A stretch of DNA of 64,000 nucleotides from contig JAJNNQ010000008.1 of NCBI GenBank assembly GCA_027886175.1, positions 8,951,501 to 9,015,500 on the forward strand. The letters run 5' to 3'. This DNA comes from Phylloscopus collybita (Eukaryota; Chordata; Aves; Passeriformes; Phylloscopidae). A program made the position numbers and the translations under genes. This document shows, piece by piece, positions 1 through 51,067 of the stretch. Numbering within the stretch: the stretch's first letter is position 1; each line of letters opens with the position of its first letter. A model generated the notes under the pieces. The model was not told the DNA's origin. It worked only from the letters and a program-made list of their open reading frames with translations, and did not search any database.

Positions 1-3000
1 CGGTTAAATTTGCTTTTTGTTTTCACATCTCAAAGTATACCTCTCAATATTTAAGCATTTTCAAAGTATAACGTATTTCCACTGCTTTGCATACTTTAAA
101 AAAAATCAATTCTATCATGACCCATTTTTTTCTGCATTACAAAGCAAGTAGCACAACTCTGTCTATTTCTGCTTAAACAACAAACAAAAGTTTCATAAAG
201 CTTCACATCCCAGAGAATTACTTTCCTAAGCTGGATTTTTACTAGCACTGGAGGTGTAAATCATCAGGTTTCCCCTGTAAGCTCTCATTACTTAGCCAAG
301 CCTCGCAGGGAGGTCGGACTCATGTGCTGAGTCTCAAAGGGGGGCTGGGGAGACTTCAAAGTAAAAAAATATCTACACATTTGGGCTAATTTTCAGCCAT
401 TCTTCTGATGTGTTTCCTGGAGCCACCTTATACAGACTTGAGTATTCTGCTTTAATGAGTCTCATACACCAGCTTGATTGCCACCTATTTGTATGTCAAG
501 TGACCCACTTTTTATGTTTTTCCCCTTCAGGAAAAGAAAAAGGGGGAGACAGGAAAAGATGATGTTTTGCAGGTGCCTTCATACTTTAGTAGATTAAGAA
601 GTAGTTTGAGTGCTTCTTCTTGATTATTTTTTATCACTTCACACCTCTTAGCCCCTCACCCCACAATAAAAAGTATGTGCACAATTTAATATTGAAAGAT
701 CACAGCTTCTTAAACTGGCAAAGACTGTGCGAGGTGCCACACCATGAGCATCAATATTTTACAAAAGCATAAAGGCACCACAAAGCTAAGAATGTTATAA
801 AAACAATTATCACTATTTAAAATCCAGAATAGTAATAAAATAATTCTCTATGAAACTGGGTTCAGTCAAACAAGGATTCATCTGGGCACCAAAAACACCA
901 GAAAAGTGCTTTGGCACAATAAAACAGCCACTGATGGGGTTGGAAAAAACTAAATGTACTTTCACATTATCAAACAAAATAGTGTATTCAGCTGAACAGC
1001 AAAGAGAGCCTTTGCTGAATAAACAACCCTGAAAGTATTCATAAACTTACTGATACAACATATATGACCTTTACCAAAAGGAATGAGACAACATCTGCTC
1101 TTGTACAATAATTTGGAGTATGAGAAACACAGAACTATTAAAAAAGAAACCCACACCCACACTTCAACCACTCTCTCACAAAAACTGGAAAGACAAAAGA
1201 GGAAGAGTGGGGAAATCAGAACACAAATTTTAAAGTATTTTGATTTATTATCAGTTTGGAATTTAAACTGTTGAAACTCTGTAGCCATGCACGTATTTAA
1301 AGCATCCCAAACACAGAACAATATTATGGCTTGAGACGTGAGCATTGGTTTTTGTGGTGTGCCAGTGCTGCCAATCATGTTTTTATTGTTTGTGGACAGA
1401 GATCTGTATTTGCATTCATAAGATAACTTCAATCTTCACAGTACTGTAATGACTCCTACTCCTCTATGCTATTGTTACTGTTTATCCCACATTTCTGTGA
1501 ACTTGTTCACGTTAAATTCCACAGTTCCTGAAGGAGCTTTAATCACAGTATGTATCCAAATACATGCTCACTAAGCACAACAGAACTTGGAAACCCACAA
1601 AAGCTTGGTAGATTTCTGGTACCAAAATCCCTCTGCCAAAACAACAACAACAAAAAATCCATCCACAGCCAATTTAATTTCCCTTTCCTCTACATCTTTC
1701 AGTAGAATCTTCTGAAGTTTGTTGAACTAAATAGAGTTCATCTTTCTACTTTCATTTCCAATCATAGTATTTCCATAACTGAAGTGTGTGAAGTATGCAA
1801 CATTCCCTCTTTTCTGTGTGGTCACATGGACATGAAGCTGAGGATATTACGACAAATGTATCCTAAATTTGACTGTGTAAGTACTTATTTGTTTAGTAAC
1901 CAAATTTTCCTACTGAACCCATCAAAAAATCTTTGTCTTAAAAAGTTTTCATTTAAATGTTTTGGGTTGTTTGGTTTCAGCATAATTAAAGTGATTCTTA
2001 TGGTCAGAATCCTGCTGATGCCAAGAACAGCTCTCACTTACTAGGAATGTTTCCTTCTAAGCACATTCCCTTGAGTAAGAGAGCAAATGACACAATTGCT
2101 ATCGTCTATAAATAAAGTAACAGTTTAGGATACCTAGTTTTATCCCCTCCCTCAATCTGCTTCTTCAGCCTTTCCCTAAGTGGAACAGGGGAGGGGAAAA
2201 AAAAGGACATGCTCAGGCACATTCCACATGTACATTCTCTGAACATTTAAATTCTTGGAGCCTTATTTTCCTTTTCTTGGTATCTGATTTTTATGTATTT
2301 ATGTATTTTTTATGTCTTACCTATGTGTTTAGTGAGAAACAACAAGCTAAATGTGTATGTTTAACTTCCAAGTTTATTTTAGCTGGTTTGGCTGCATCAA
2401 TGACTCAAAATGAACAGCTTAAACATTAACTCATCACTTTACACTACAGCTAGAGCTGAGGACATTGGACCAGATAACACTCCACCTTCTCAGAGCATGT
2501 ACTCAAAACCTGAATCTTAGAAGTAGCTAAACCAACACAGATTTTCAAAACGTTAGTGATTAACTCATAGGACTCAAAAATTACAAGAGATTGTCCAAGT
2601 CGAACACAGTTGAGTTCTGCAGTTCAGTTCCCAAGCTGATCTGGCAAAGTAAGTTTTAGAAAAATAACATCACAGTAATGCTGTTGTCACCATTCAGTTC
2701 CCTTTTAGCCTCCTGAAAATGGAAGGACATACAAAAGGAGAATTCTTCCTCAATGTAACAACTGCAAAGTGCAGTTGGGCTTTGAAGAACAGTTACTGAC
2801 TTGAGAAAAAGGAACTGGCACACTCTCGCTCTCTAACATTTTTGAGCACAGCAGAGAAAGACAGTCCTGGCAGTTTTAACTGGCACTAATTGAAAAGTGA
2901 ACTTCAGTTTCCAACTACACAGTGTGTGCTTCCTCTCAGTCATGTTACAGCTAAGCCCAGTGGTCAGCTGTCACTTGTGGTAGGGTTTGTAATTTGCTTC

Positions 3001-3075
3001 CCCTCCTTAAATACCTTGTGGCTACAAAAAACTTTCTACAGCTTAAAGAAAGACTGTTTTCTCAAGGATGCAAAG

Positions 3076-3136
3076 TTATATATATATATGTATATGCAGA
3101 CACACACATATACATGCATGTTATATATACATATGT
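3076..3136. repeat. (TA)n/(CA)n-rich simple repeat
   Basis: Alternating TA runs with an embedded ACACACAC stretch, then further TATATATACATATG. A compound dinucleotide microsatellite in TENT4B intron 2. Confidence 0.8.
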
Positions 3137-4290
3137 AAAGTTATTTTTAATACAAAAGACTTTTACAGATCAAGCCTGTCCTATGGAGTATGTCTGGAAG
3201 CAGTATGTTCTTGTGCCCCATTCAAAGTGCTAGTGGTAACAGAGATCCCCTGGTAATAAATCCATTCACCTCATTAGACTAATTAAGTTTGCAGCACACA
3301 AACTTGCCTAGGAAATAGCAACATCTCTAGGCTGAAGCAATCAGTGGTTTTGGTGAAATCCTCTCCTCCAAGGCACTGGCAGGGTGTAACACAGCATACA
3401 CTCTTCATACCCACGCTGTCAGACCACTACTCCTGCTCTTGATTAGGGTCCACCTGACTGTTTCACTGGGTTAGAGGGGAGCTGTGTAACACCTGTGACA
3501 CATGCTGCTCTCTTACACAGTTCCCACAGAAAGGTTACTGCGTTTGTTCAAAGAGAAAATTGCCAGACACGTGGAGTAATGACTCAACCACCTCCCTCCA
3601 GCCGTGCAAAGGCAGCAATCACCGAGTGGAGAGTGCTCCTTCTATACTGTGTGAGTATATTTTACACACAAACCCACACACCACATACATAGAGCTTGTA
3701 CAGAATTCACATTCTGTCATATTCTGCCAATTTCTAAAAAGGCACTCCAAAAAAAACAGGTTAAGAAGATTTGAAATGAACAGTGGATTTAAGTCACTCA
3801 TGTCAAAACACTGTCTTTTACTGTGGTAGGATCAAAGAGCATTCCTTATACTAGAGATTCTGCTGTCTGAATCTGGTTTGCTATTCTGGCTAACAAGCCC
3901 TTATTTTCAGCTACTGTTATCTACAAATAGATGACTACAGCTAGAAATTTACCTTCTGGAAATGAACACAATATTAGTAGAAGAATACAATTAAACTAGA
4001 TTCAATTATGCCAGAAACCCAACTGTGTCCCCATAAAACTATATTGACTTATAAATGCAACTTGTCTGTCTTCTTTTTAATCTAACCTTTATCAAAAAAA
4101 CACAGCTCTGCATAGAAGAAACTCTCGTTTTGAATGAGTATGTACTAGCAAAAGAGGCATTACAGATTTTAAGTTCAGCACACAGATATACAGATTTGTT
4201 TCTTCCTAAACAGAGACTCCTGAGCTTTTATAATTTGAAAAATATATCAATTTAGTGTAACTGCCCACTAAAAATATGTAATGTGGTCTG

Positions 4291-4355
4291 TAGTATACTT
4301 AAGGTACACTAGTACACTGCTAGTACACTTAAGGTACAATAAATCTGTACCTTAA
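4291..4355. repeat. Direct-plus-inverted repeat cluster with 10-bp stem
   Basis: The decamer TTAAGGTACA occurs at 4299-4308 and 4329-4338 inside two near-identical 19-base copies (4291-4309, 4321-4339). Its exact reverse complement TGTACCTTAA is at 4346-4355. The second and third elements form a perfect 10-bp stem with a 7-base loop, and an AATAAA overlaps the stem/loop edge at 4338-4343 on the plus strand. Function unknown. Confidence 0.75.
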
Positions 4356-4613
4356 CAAATTTATTCAAGATCACAGGTCTTTGTACTAAAAGCCCTACTA
4401 CTAAAGATAGGAGTTCCAGAAGACTTCTTTAACACAATGCATGCATACATGTCTATGTTCCCAGTCATCTTAACAAATAAATATTCATGAGACTGAACAT
4501 TGCTACATGTTATGCCTTTTCTTTGACTGCAGCAGGACTAATTTGTCTTTGGTCCTATGTGTGATAGGAAATCTCACCCTGTATTATTTGAGAAAGAAAG
4601 ATTGTATCTCTCA

Positions 4614-25962
<21,349 letters not shown>

Positions 25963-27138
25963 TCAGCGGGTCCCAGCGCTAATGGCGGCTCCTATGGAAG
26001 GGCAGCTCCGCGCCTGCCTGCTCGCTGCTGCCGCCGTCGCTCCACAGCCCCCGCCCCTCCTGGCGAGCGCGGCGAGGCGGGGCCGGGCCGGGAGAGCCGC
26101 CGGCACGCGGGCCGCGCGCAGCACGGGGGGCGGCGGCGCCCCGGCCGCTCCCCCGGCACCCCCGCGCTGCCCCCGGGCCGGGCCGGGCCGGGGCGCGGAG
26201 CGGGGCCCGGCGCCGGCGGCTCCTGTCCCGGCACGGCCGCCGGCAGCGCGCAGCGGCCCCGCGCCCCACGGGGCAACAGCCGCGCTCCGAGAGCCGAGCG
26301 CTCGTTCCGGCCCCGCGGGCGCCCGAGCGGCCGCGGCTCCGGCCCCGCCGCTGCCAGCGCGCCGGGCCGCGGCTCGGGCACAGGGAGGTGCGGGCAGACC
26401 CGGGCCAGCGTCCCCCTGTCCGCACACCGACAGCTGCCGCTGCCCCCCACTCCCCTAAAACTCTTGTGAGGACGCGTATGGGGTAGTTCAGGGTCTTCCT
26501 GCCTTTCATTCCGCACCAAAGGTGGGGCAGAGGCAGCCTAGGTGCAGCCTTTTTTGTAGATGGAAAAATTCATCACATACACAATACCCCAAACAGCAAC
26601 ACGGAGTAGTACCAGTTCTTGTCAGACTCGGTTTTATTTTTAGTGTTTTCATACTACAGTCTTAAAACATATTTAATATCAGCTACAAAGTTTCCAGCAT
26701 TTTGCAGAAAGGCCTGGTGCTTCCCCCACTTTCAGAATTGCATGGGAGATGATTTCTCTTTAGGAAGCTGGAGGTGGAAGGTTTAGAATTAAAAAGTCAC
26801 ATCCCAATTTCAAGCATTCCGTCAAGTGAACAGTTTGCAAAGAAGACTTAGCGCCATTTCCTGGTGACAACTAAAGACTGAAGTTCTGGCTTCTCCCCAC
26901 CATCCCAGGGCAGAACATACTGTCCTCAGCACTCCTCTGTTGTGTCACAGCATGTCTGATCTACACTGCCTAAGAGAAAATTAACCAGAGCAAGAGGGTG
27001 AAATTTGGGGGTTGAGTTGACAAACTTAATTGCTTTGAAAATTAGGACCTGTACCTAAAAGTACTACTGAAAGCCAAATGGAAACTGGTAGGAATTGGGG
27101 AATAACCACTAATAACAACCTATTTTCCAAAGCCCATT

Positions 27139-27183
27139 CTTCATTTATTCTGATCTTCATTTAGTCTGATCTTCATTTAGTCT
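27139..27183. repeat. 16-bp tandem repeat, about 2.8 copies
   Basis: The unit TTCATTTAGTCTGATC is repeated nearly three times; the first copy has ATT in place of AGT. Confidence 0.75.
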
Positions 27184-28879
27184 AAGAATTATAATCTTAG
27201 CAGGAAAAGGTAACAAGAAGAGTCTAAATGATGTTCCCTGAACATCAAAAATTAAAATTTAAGAAGTTTCAATTAATAAACTTTTTCTAAAAATGTAACA
27301 AAGTGTAAGTCAAAAAAATTCACATTACCCTTAAGAAGGTAACACGAAGAATAACTGATTTTTTTTCCTTTTCTTTTTAAATAAAGCTAATTCCCCCAAA
27401 ATCCATGGTTTAGTCTACACTCACAGCACATAAATGCCAACAAGTTTTGTTATAGGACCAAGGTTTATCAATTTCCAGGATTCCTCAGTAGAAACCCTAG
27501 TCCCGAGCAATTATACCAAGATGCAATACAGGTGGTTTAGTAACACATTAGCAAGTATGCCGTGGGGGGCATAAAAAACAAAATCCACACTTCAGTATGG
27601 TCAAACCGATTTTAACTCTTTTATTTACTAAAAAGGGAACCTTTACTAAAAAGGTTATTTGGAAACATCATGCATTTACTAGCTGAATCAGCCATTCTTC
27701 CACCAAGTTCTGGAGTGCTTTTCACTCTCCATTTGAAGGGGTAGAGAGAAGAGGCTAATGCAATAGTCCTTAGAAGTTTTTTTTTAAAAAATCACATGTC
27801 AGAGGAGAAAGCAAACAATTCTCAATGGGATTTTTATCATAGCAGGAACTCAAAACCAGAAGAAGCTTTACTGAAAGCCCAATGCATCTTTCAGCACGGT
27901 GCAGGGATTTATGTGAGCACCTCACCACACCAGGGCTGCATCAGGGCCCTCACTGTGCTGAGAACACGCAGCAGCCACAGTCACTCCAACAGCATACAGA
28001 TTATTACAAAGGGATCTTACTTCAGTTCCCAAGTAGTTTGATTTAAACCCATAATGTAACAGTAATGCAAGGAGCTCCTGACACCCAGATTCAAAAGAAA
28101 AAGCATCTTCCTATATATCCTTGTGTGTGCAAGTCTCAAACTACGCTTTATGTGGTCTGTATGTTTGACAAAATGCCTCTCACAGAGACAAGAAACTTAC
28201 AAAAAATATACAGAAACAAAATGAAATTTAAGTAAATTGACTTAAATGCCTTCAATTTTTTCCCAGAAGGTACAAAAATGAGCAGTTTTAAATTATTTGA
28301 AAATTAGACTAAAAAAATACCCCACCACTCAAGTAAAAGCTTCTTCAAACAGAAAGGCTCACCATGTGTCAGCCCTGGTGGAAAAACTTCAAGATTTAAT
28401 CTGATGTCTGACAGAGACCTCAGATTTTGCCAATTATCTTAAAGTTGTCTATCTCACAGCTTGTCCAGAACAAACTATATATAGATTGTTTGCTCAAGTC
28501 ACTTGTGCCAGAAAGGAACAATTACATTATTTTCAATTACCACTACCATTGTCTGAATTGGAATTTGCAATAGTAAATGTAAGGCTAGATGTTTCTATCC
28601 AATCCTTGAGAACATTTTTATTGAAAATCCCTCACTAAGGAAACAGAATTTGAGTTTATGGACATTTTTGGTTGGTTGTTTTATGTTAATATTCCACGAG
28701 ATAGGAATTTCATTTAGAATACTTAAACTACAAACTGATTTCAAATTCATTTGTTTTCCAATGCAGTTCTCATTTTGTAATTTTACTGTGCTCTCATTTT
28801 TTCTGTATTTGTCTCTCAAAATACAAACATCAAACCAAGCCAAGTAGTACTGGTTGAAGTTATTCTTGTTCCTCTAAGA

Positions 28880-28886
<7 letters not shown>

Positions 28887-28910
<24 letters not shown>
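28887..28910. repeat. Poly-A tract (24 A)
   Basis: Homopolymer in the TENT4B/HEATR3 intergenic region. No flanking element recognised. Confidence 0.8.
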
Positions 28911-29701
28911 GCCCATACTGTACAAAAAAACCACCTTGAGCACACACCATAACCCCAAAAAAGTTAAAACTATTGACTTGACTGTGGTATACAGCCATCT
29001 TCTGCTTTTGAACGTCAAGACACGATGTAAAAGCAACAAATGCACATTTAAATTTTGCCACTTGTTTCTTTTCATAGAGAGCAAGAATCAAACCACACAG
29101 GTGATAATTCCTTATTTCCACAGCTGGGAATTCAACATTTTGCAAGGTGCAGAGACCAAGGCAGCAGAAAATGCCAGTGGTCCTGCATTCAGGTCCATAC
29201 TCCTGAACAGGGCAGAGGACCTACAGCCTCCTTTACACTCTTTACTTGATACCACAGACCAAGGTAAATTCAGCACCTGTTCTGGTATTACAGCTCAGTC
29301 AGAGCCAGTCTGTTGTGCTCAGCATCAGACAGAGACACAAGCAGAGCAGCTATCCATACTTTCCAAGCACTGAGGTTTCTAACTGAAGCAGACAGATGAT
29401 GCCTTAGGGACCAGAATAAGCAACCCAATTCAGCTACCTGTTTTGATACCAGTCTTATCTGTGTGATTAGATTAACTGATGAAGATTACTTATATTTATT
29501 TAGTATATATTTACTTATGCTACACACTTTCTACATCAGTCCAATTTCTGCCAACCTCAAAGTATCAGGATCCGTCTTCCCCTTTGTAGGCTGTAAAGGA
29601 TCTTGTCATTGTCTGAAGCTTACCCTAGACATATTAAATAAACCAGTGTTCAAAGAGCCCCCAAAACATTTCATTTGCATATTATGATTACTGCTGCTGC
29701 C

Positions 29702-29980
29702 TTAATTTTCCTTAATTGTGTCAGTACTTTTGTAGCCCCAGTCTTGTAGCTTAGCTCTTTTGTGCCAGCGTATATCATCTGGTTTTAGTCCCTGATTTGA
29801 CACTTTAAACCACTCATAACTTGCCTTGTCTTCCAGAGATGCATTAATACTCTTCTTTAAGTGATATGGTTTGTACTTTGCACCAATCTCATTATGAAAA
29901 TATTTCATCAAGACATTCAGCTGATCACTACACAGCAAAGAAATAATCTGTGCACTCCTATTGCCAGAATAGTTTAAGAC
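29702..29980 (-). other. Unassigned protein-like open frame (92 codons plus stop)
   Basis: Minus-strand frame beginning directly after ACATTTAG (29981-29988, a possible but weak splice acceptor) and ending TAA at 29704-29702. It has balanced charged and aromatic residues, including EWFKVSNQGL and WHKRAKLQDWGYKS, unlike most AT-rich chance frames nearby. I do not recognise the family. It could be a terminal exon of an unknown transcript, a decayed retrocopy or chance; a different minus-strand frame stops just upstream, so it is not simply continuous with a longer protein. Confidence 0.25.
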
Positions 29981-30119
29981 CTAAATGTCACCATGTTTCT
30001 AGTGGATGCCCTATCTTCTACGTATTTATCTGCAACTTTCAGATTTGTATTTGTAGATGAAATGTTTCTTGTCATTATCAACCTAAAAGAAAAACCCAAA
30101 CCAAAAAATAACATACTTT

Positions 30120-30835
30120 GGTTTTCTAACGGTCCCCAAGAAAGTGGCTGCTCCCCTTGTAAAATGCAAAGTCCTACACTTGGGACAGTGCTCTTGACTG
30201 AAGACAGCTTTGGAGAGAAGGACCAAAGGGTCCTGGTGGACAGTAATTTGAAGCCAACAGTGCACCCTTGCAGTGACAACAGTTCACAAATAACAGGTTG
30301 TGCTGGCAGGAGCATGGGCAGTGGGACAAGAAAACCAATTAATTCCCTCTATTCAGCACCTAGAAGATTACAGCTGGTGTAGTTTTTGACCCTCAGTACA
30401 AGACACAGTAGAGCAGGTCAAAGCAGAAGGCCACAAAGATGGTTGGAGGGTGAGAGGGCATACAATGAACAGCTGAGGGAGCTGGGTTTATTTGGCCTGG
30501 AGAAGAGGGAAATACAATTGCTGTTTTCAGCTGCCAAGTGGGGGTTAGGAGATGGAGCCAGGCTCTTCTTGGTGGTGTGCAGTCAAAGGACAAGAGACAC
30601 ATTTTGCAGCAGGGGAAAGTCCTACAAGGCACACAGGGAAAAGGGAAAAAAAAAAGTGTTTCCAGTGAGAGCAGTCAAGCCCTGGAAAAGGCTGCCCAGA
30701 GTTGTAGAGTTTCCATTCTGGGAGATGCTCAAGGCCTAGTACAACCTGTCTCCCAAGGCAGCCCTGCTTTGATCAGAGGACCAGACTAAGAGACCTGCAG
30801 AGATCTCTTCCTATCTAGAACATCCTGCAATTCAA
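30120..30835 (+). mobile_element. CR1-type LINE fragment (3' region)
   Basis: Plus-oriented, diverged and internally deleted. Blocks resembling CR1 3' sequence include GAAGGACCAAAGGGTCCTGG near 30217, GAGCTGGGTTTATTTGGCCT near 30480, GGAAAAGGCTGCCCAGAG near 30684, and the final part with GAGATGCTCAAGGCC near 30722. No intact reverse transcriptase frame remains. CR1 is the dominant LINE family of birds. Confidence 0.75.
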
Positions 30836-31525
30836 TGTAGCACCCAGAAAATGAGAGAAGAACTTTCCATGTGGAAGTCCTTTAAGTGCTCTAAACAAAT
30901 ACTAATACCTTTCATCAGGCTAACAGTATACTATCCTCAGTGTACATACAACAAGTGTTACTAACACCAGGATTAAAATCCACACACTGTAGGTATTATG
31001 CCATAATCCACCTTCCCTCAGCTGTTACACTCCAGACCTCTTCACTGCCTGCCCTGCCAAATCCCTGGATAACCTCTCAACCACTCCATGCTCTTGATTT
31101 CTCCTGGTTTCCTCTAATCCAGCCTCACTGCCCCACGAGCCCTCCCAATCCCACCCTCTCACTCCTTTGACTAGCAGGCATCACATCACACATTTCAAGT
31201 GACTCCTGTAAAATAACAGCAGTAACAGCACTTCCAGGCAGTACAGGTGCTTTAACTCATCTTTTGCTTCCTCTTGCATTTGACAAAACACCTTGTCAGG
31301 ATTTCAGAAAGTCAGTCATCTGCAAGTTACCAGTCAGTTCTCAAGTCCACTTTCCAATCTTAGAGACTGAAATCTAACAAACCAAGGAAATTTGGTCTAA
31401 GTTGCTTTTAACGTGGGAAAGATTTTGACAAAAACTGGATGCCTGAGCTAAGGCAGCACATTGAGAGAGAGGAGAAAAAAGCCTCCCATTAAAAAAAAAC
31501 AACAGCAAAGCAAAATGCTTTTGTG

Positions 31526-31531
31526 TTTAAT
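31526..31531 (-). terminator. HEATR3: Candidate HEATR3 poly(A) signal (ATTAAA)
   Basis: TTTAAT on the plus strand reads ATTAAA on the minus strand, about 980 bases after the HEATR3 stop. No canonical AATAAA was spotted between 30.9 and 32.5 kb, so the 3' end assignment is tentative. Confidence 0.3.
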
Positions 31532-32510
31532 TGCAGGGTTTTTTCTTGAAAAACGTGTATGGAAGAAACTCATTCACAGAAAACCAAAGCTTTTGATATA
31601 TGAAGTTCACACAAAATTTTCATGAATCAATGATATTTTTAAAAAATATTTTCTGTATTTTACAGCTTAAAAATTTCCATCACAAATATTTGCAAAAGGT
31701 ATTTAAAGCAAATATAAATTTACTTCAGGTAATACCTCAGTATAAAAAATACTTTGTTAGGTTTACTACTTCCCTGAATTCAAACTCATCCTGATGTAGA
31801 ACTACAATGAAGACTGTAAAATAGAAGACTTAATTTTCAGAAACAAACAAAAAAAAAAAAGTCAGGGAGTTGTGTCTAAGTGTAGGATCTGCTTACACTG
31901 ATTTTAAGGGCTAAAAGCTATCATACTGAATTTATCATAAATTAATCTGAACATTTTCTCCTCATAAACCTCATGAAATAACAGATCCAAGTGCTGACAG
32001 GAATCTGCACATTTGTCACACATTTCTTTTGGGAGGTCTGCCATAGGTGCCTGTGCAATTGTAGGAACAGCTAAGAGCAAATAGCAAATATCTGAATATT
32101 CAAAAAAATTAATATTCTCCTACTGCTCAATTCCCTGAAATAGATCTTTAGCTTTTACTCTTTTTTTTGTTTTTGTTTTGTTTTCAGAATTACTTTTTCA
32201 CACAAATGTAGCTTTCTGCCAGGGTACATGAAGATACCCAGGCAATGACAGTGGTGCTATGTACAGACCTCAGGATCTAAAGAGCACCTTCTTACCACTC
32301 CAACAATCTCAGGGTATGCTACAGGGTTTCTGATGCTGATATGACTTTGATATTGCATCAACCCAAAAGTATAAAAATACTGAATGTCATAAAATGTAGC
32401 ATTAACATCAAAGCAAAACTGCTCTGCTCAGTGAAGTCTGGAAGTTCAAAACAGTTATATTTTTTGAAAACATTTCTTAACAAAGAAAACCTTAAAAGTT
32501 CCTCGATGTT

Positions 32511-49395
<16,885 letters not shown>

Positions 49396-49419
49396 GGCTG
49401 CGCTCGGCGCCGGCGCGCC

Positions 49420-49425
49420 CACGTG
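49420..49425. promoter_or_regulatory. HEATR3: CACGTG E-box upstream of HEATR3
   Basis: Perfect palindromic E-box core (USF/MYC-type) inside the HEATR3 CpG island, likely in the 5'UTR or core promoter. The sequence is certain; function is inferred. Confidence 0.5.
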
Positions 49426-49797
49426 TGCGGCCCCGCGCAGGCGCCGCGCCCGCCCCGCTCCGCACAGCCCGCCCTGCCCTGCCGCACACCCGCGCCCCGA
49501 GCCCCGCACCCCAGCCAGGACACCGCGCCTACTGCGCTCCAAGAAAATTATCAACAGAAACAATTTCCTCTAAGGGCACTTACAGAAGCGGGATTGACCT
49601 GGAGGGTGGAAACCTGGAAGGGGTTTCCTCTCTGGTGTCAGTATCTTAGGTTATAAGAACCACATCAAATACAGGAAATGTTGGTCCGGTATGAAAGTTA
49701 CAGAGTGCAGCTATAAATTTTCTGAAGTTCTTCTGTGTTCAGTGGAGATCTGTATTTGCACAGTACAAAAGAAGATAACACCCGTTTATACAAAGAT

Positions 49798-49803
49798 TTT
49801 ATT
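49798..49803 (-). terminator. CNEP1R1: Candidate distal CNEP1R1 poly(A) signal (AATAAA)
   Basis: TTTATT on plus reads AATAAA on minus, about 1.22 kb after the stop codon and 403 bases before the HEATR3 ATG. Confidence 0.5.
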
Positions 49804-50140
49804 TTATACACATTTACCTACAAAATATACAGCAGTTAAAAATAATGGATGGGCAGAAGACTTACTGGAAAAAAAATCCAGAAGACAATTCTTAAAGTTT
49901 CAACTGACAAAGTTACATCAATAGGCTGCCTTTAAAAGCCAGTCTACCCTGTAGTAGGGGTTACTGAAGTAGCAAGAGCTTTGCAGTTAGAGTCAATTTA
50001 AAGAGTTCAAAACATTTAAAAAGGCACCTTGAACAACTTAAACTCTGAAAACTTGACAGTTTTAGCTATTCAAAAGTTACACTTTATGCGTATATCATCC
50101 ACACCTTGTTGTTAACACTCTGAATAACAAACTTTGTTAT

Positions 50141-50146
50141 TTTATT
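50141..50146 (-). terminator. CNEP1R1: Candidate proximal CNEP1R1 poly(A) signal (AATAAA)
   Basis: TTTATT on plus, AATAAA on minus, about 0.88 kb after the stop codon. Confidence 0.45.
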
Positions 50147-51025
50147 GTGGCACTCTAGATTTTCTTCACCAAATCTGAAGTTATACATTTGCAAAATGAG
50201 CTTCATATTCTGACTATCCCAGCATAAAAATCCACTCAGAACGGTCAGGCGGATTTAGATGCAGTACAACCTTACAATTGGGAAGATACAAGCATATTTA
50301 AGACAATTTTTAAAAAATTAAAATCTTAAAGTAAGTGTTTTGAACCAAATCAAACAAGGAACTACGTATGACCACAAGGAAAGTGGCTGGTGCACTATAT
50401 ACACAACTTGACAAATGTGATCCTTGATATATTTGCGAAGTTCTGAAACAGTAAGACCAGTTTTCTCCGGCACAAACAGTCAGTCTTCCTGTGAGCCTTT
50501 AAACCAGTTCCAAAAAGAGTGACCAGGAGACAAGGACAGCTGTAATGAGGAAGTGTGCTAATAAAACATCAGGAGAATGGCAAACGTTCCTCTCAATACT
50601 CTTCAAGAGAACAACAAAATCCATACACCAGGTATTACTTTTTTTCCTGAACATTGGCATCGATCTGCTATTTACAATAGCTTACAAAGACACGTAACAC
50701 AAATGAGGTTTCATTTTCAAGTTCAACTTCATTGCCGATCAACATACTTCACCTGTATGTTTTGTTCTAGCTGAAGTAAAAAAGTGACACTAATACTGAA
50801 AAAGAGGTAATCAGAAGTAGCAAAAGCACTGATAATGTGATAACAAAGAATTTGGATAAATATTCAAGAAAGTAATATTGCACACTTTCACTGTCAACTG
50901 TGTTAAGACTTTTACTCCCAGGCAGTGACAACCAGTCCCATTTGATTTTTTTGCTGTCATACTACCTTTAAAAAGGTCATTTTTGGTTTCCATGGCAGTG
51001 GAAAAAAAATGAAGGAAGACAGCCC

Positions 51026-51067
51026 TTATTGAACATGAGGCCTAGGTTTCAAAATTAATTTTCCAGT
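51026..51067 (-). CDS. CNEP1R1: CNEP1R1 exon 6 (terminal)
   Basis: 42 bases: [13 protein letters not shown] then TAA. Acceptor GTTTTGCAG|ACTGGA. Confidence 0.96.
   Translation of the reverse strand, partial: TGKLILKPRPHVQ

Larger units (their letters stand above)
49780..51025 (-). other. CNEP1R1: CNEP1R1 3'UTR (inferred)
   Basis: AT-rich sequence from the CNEP1R1 stop down to a canonical AATAAA at 49803-49798. An internal AATAAA at 50146-50141 could give a shorter isoform. No other gene seen here. Confidence 0.6.

Noticed and set aside
30386..30789. Plus-strand frames of 117 and 83 codons
   Set aside because: They lie inside the CR1 fragment's non-coding 3' region and are shadows of that repeat.
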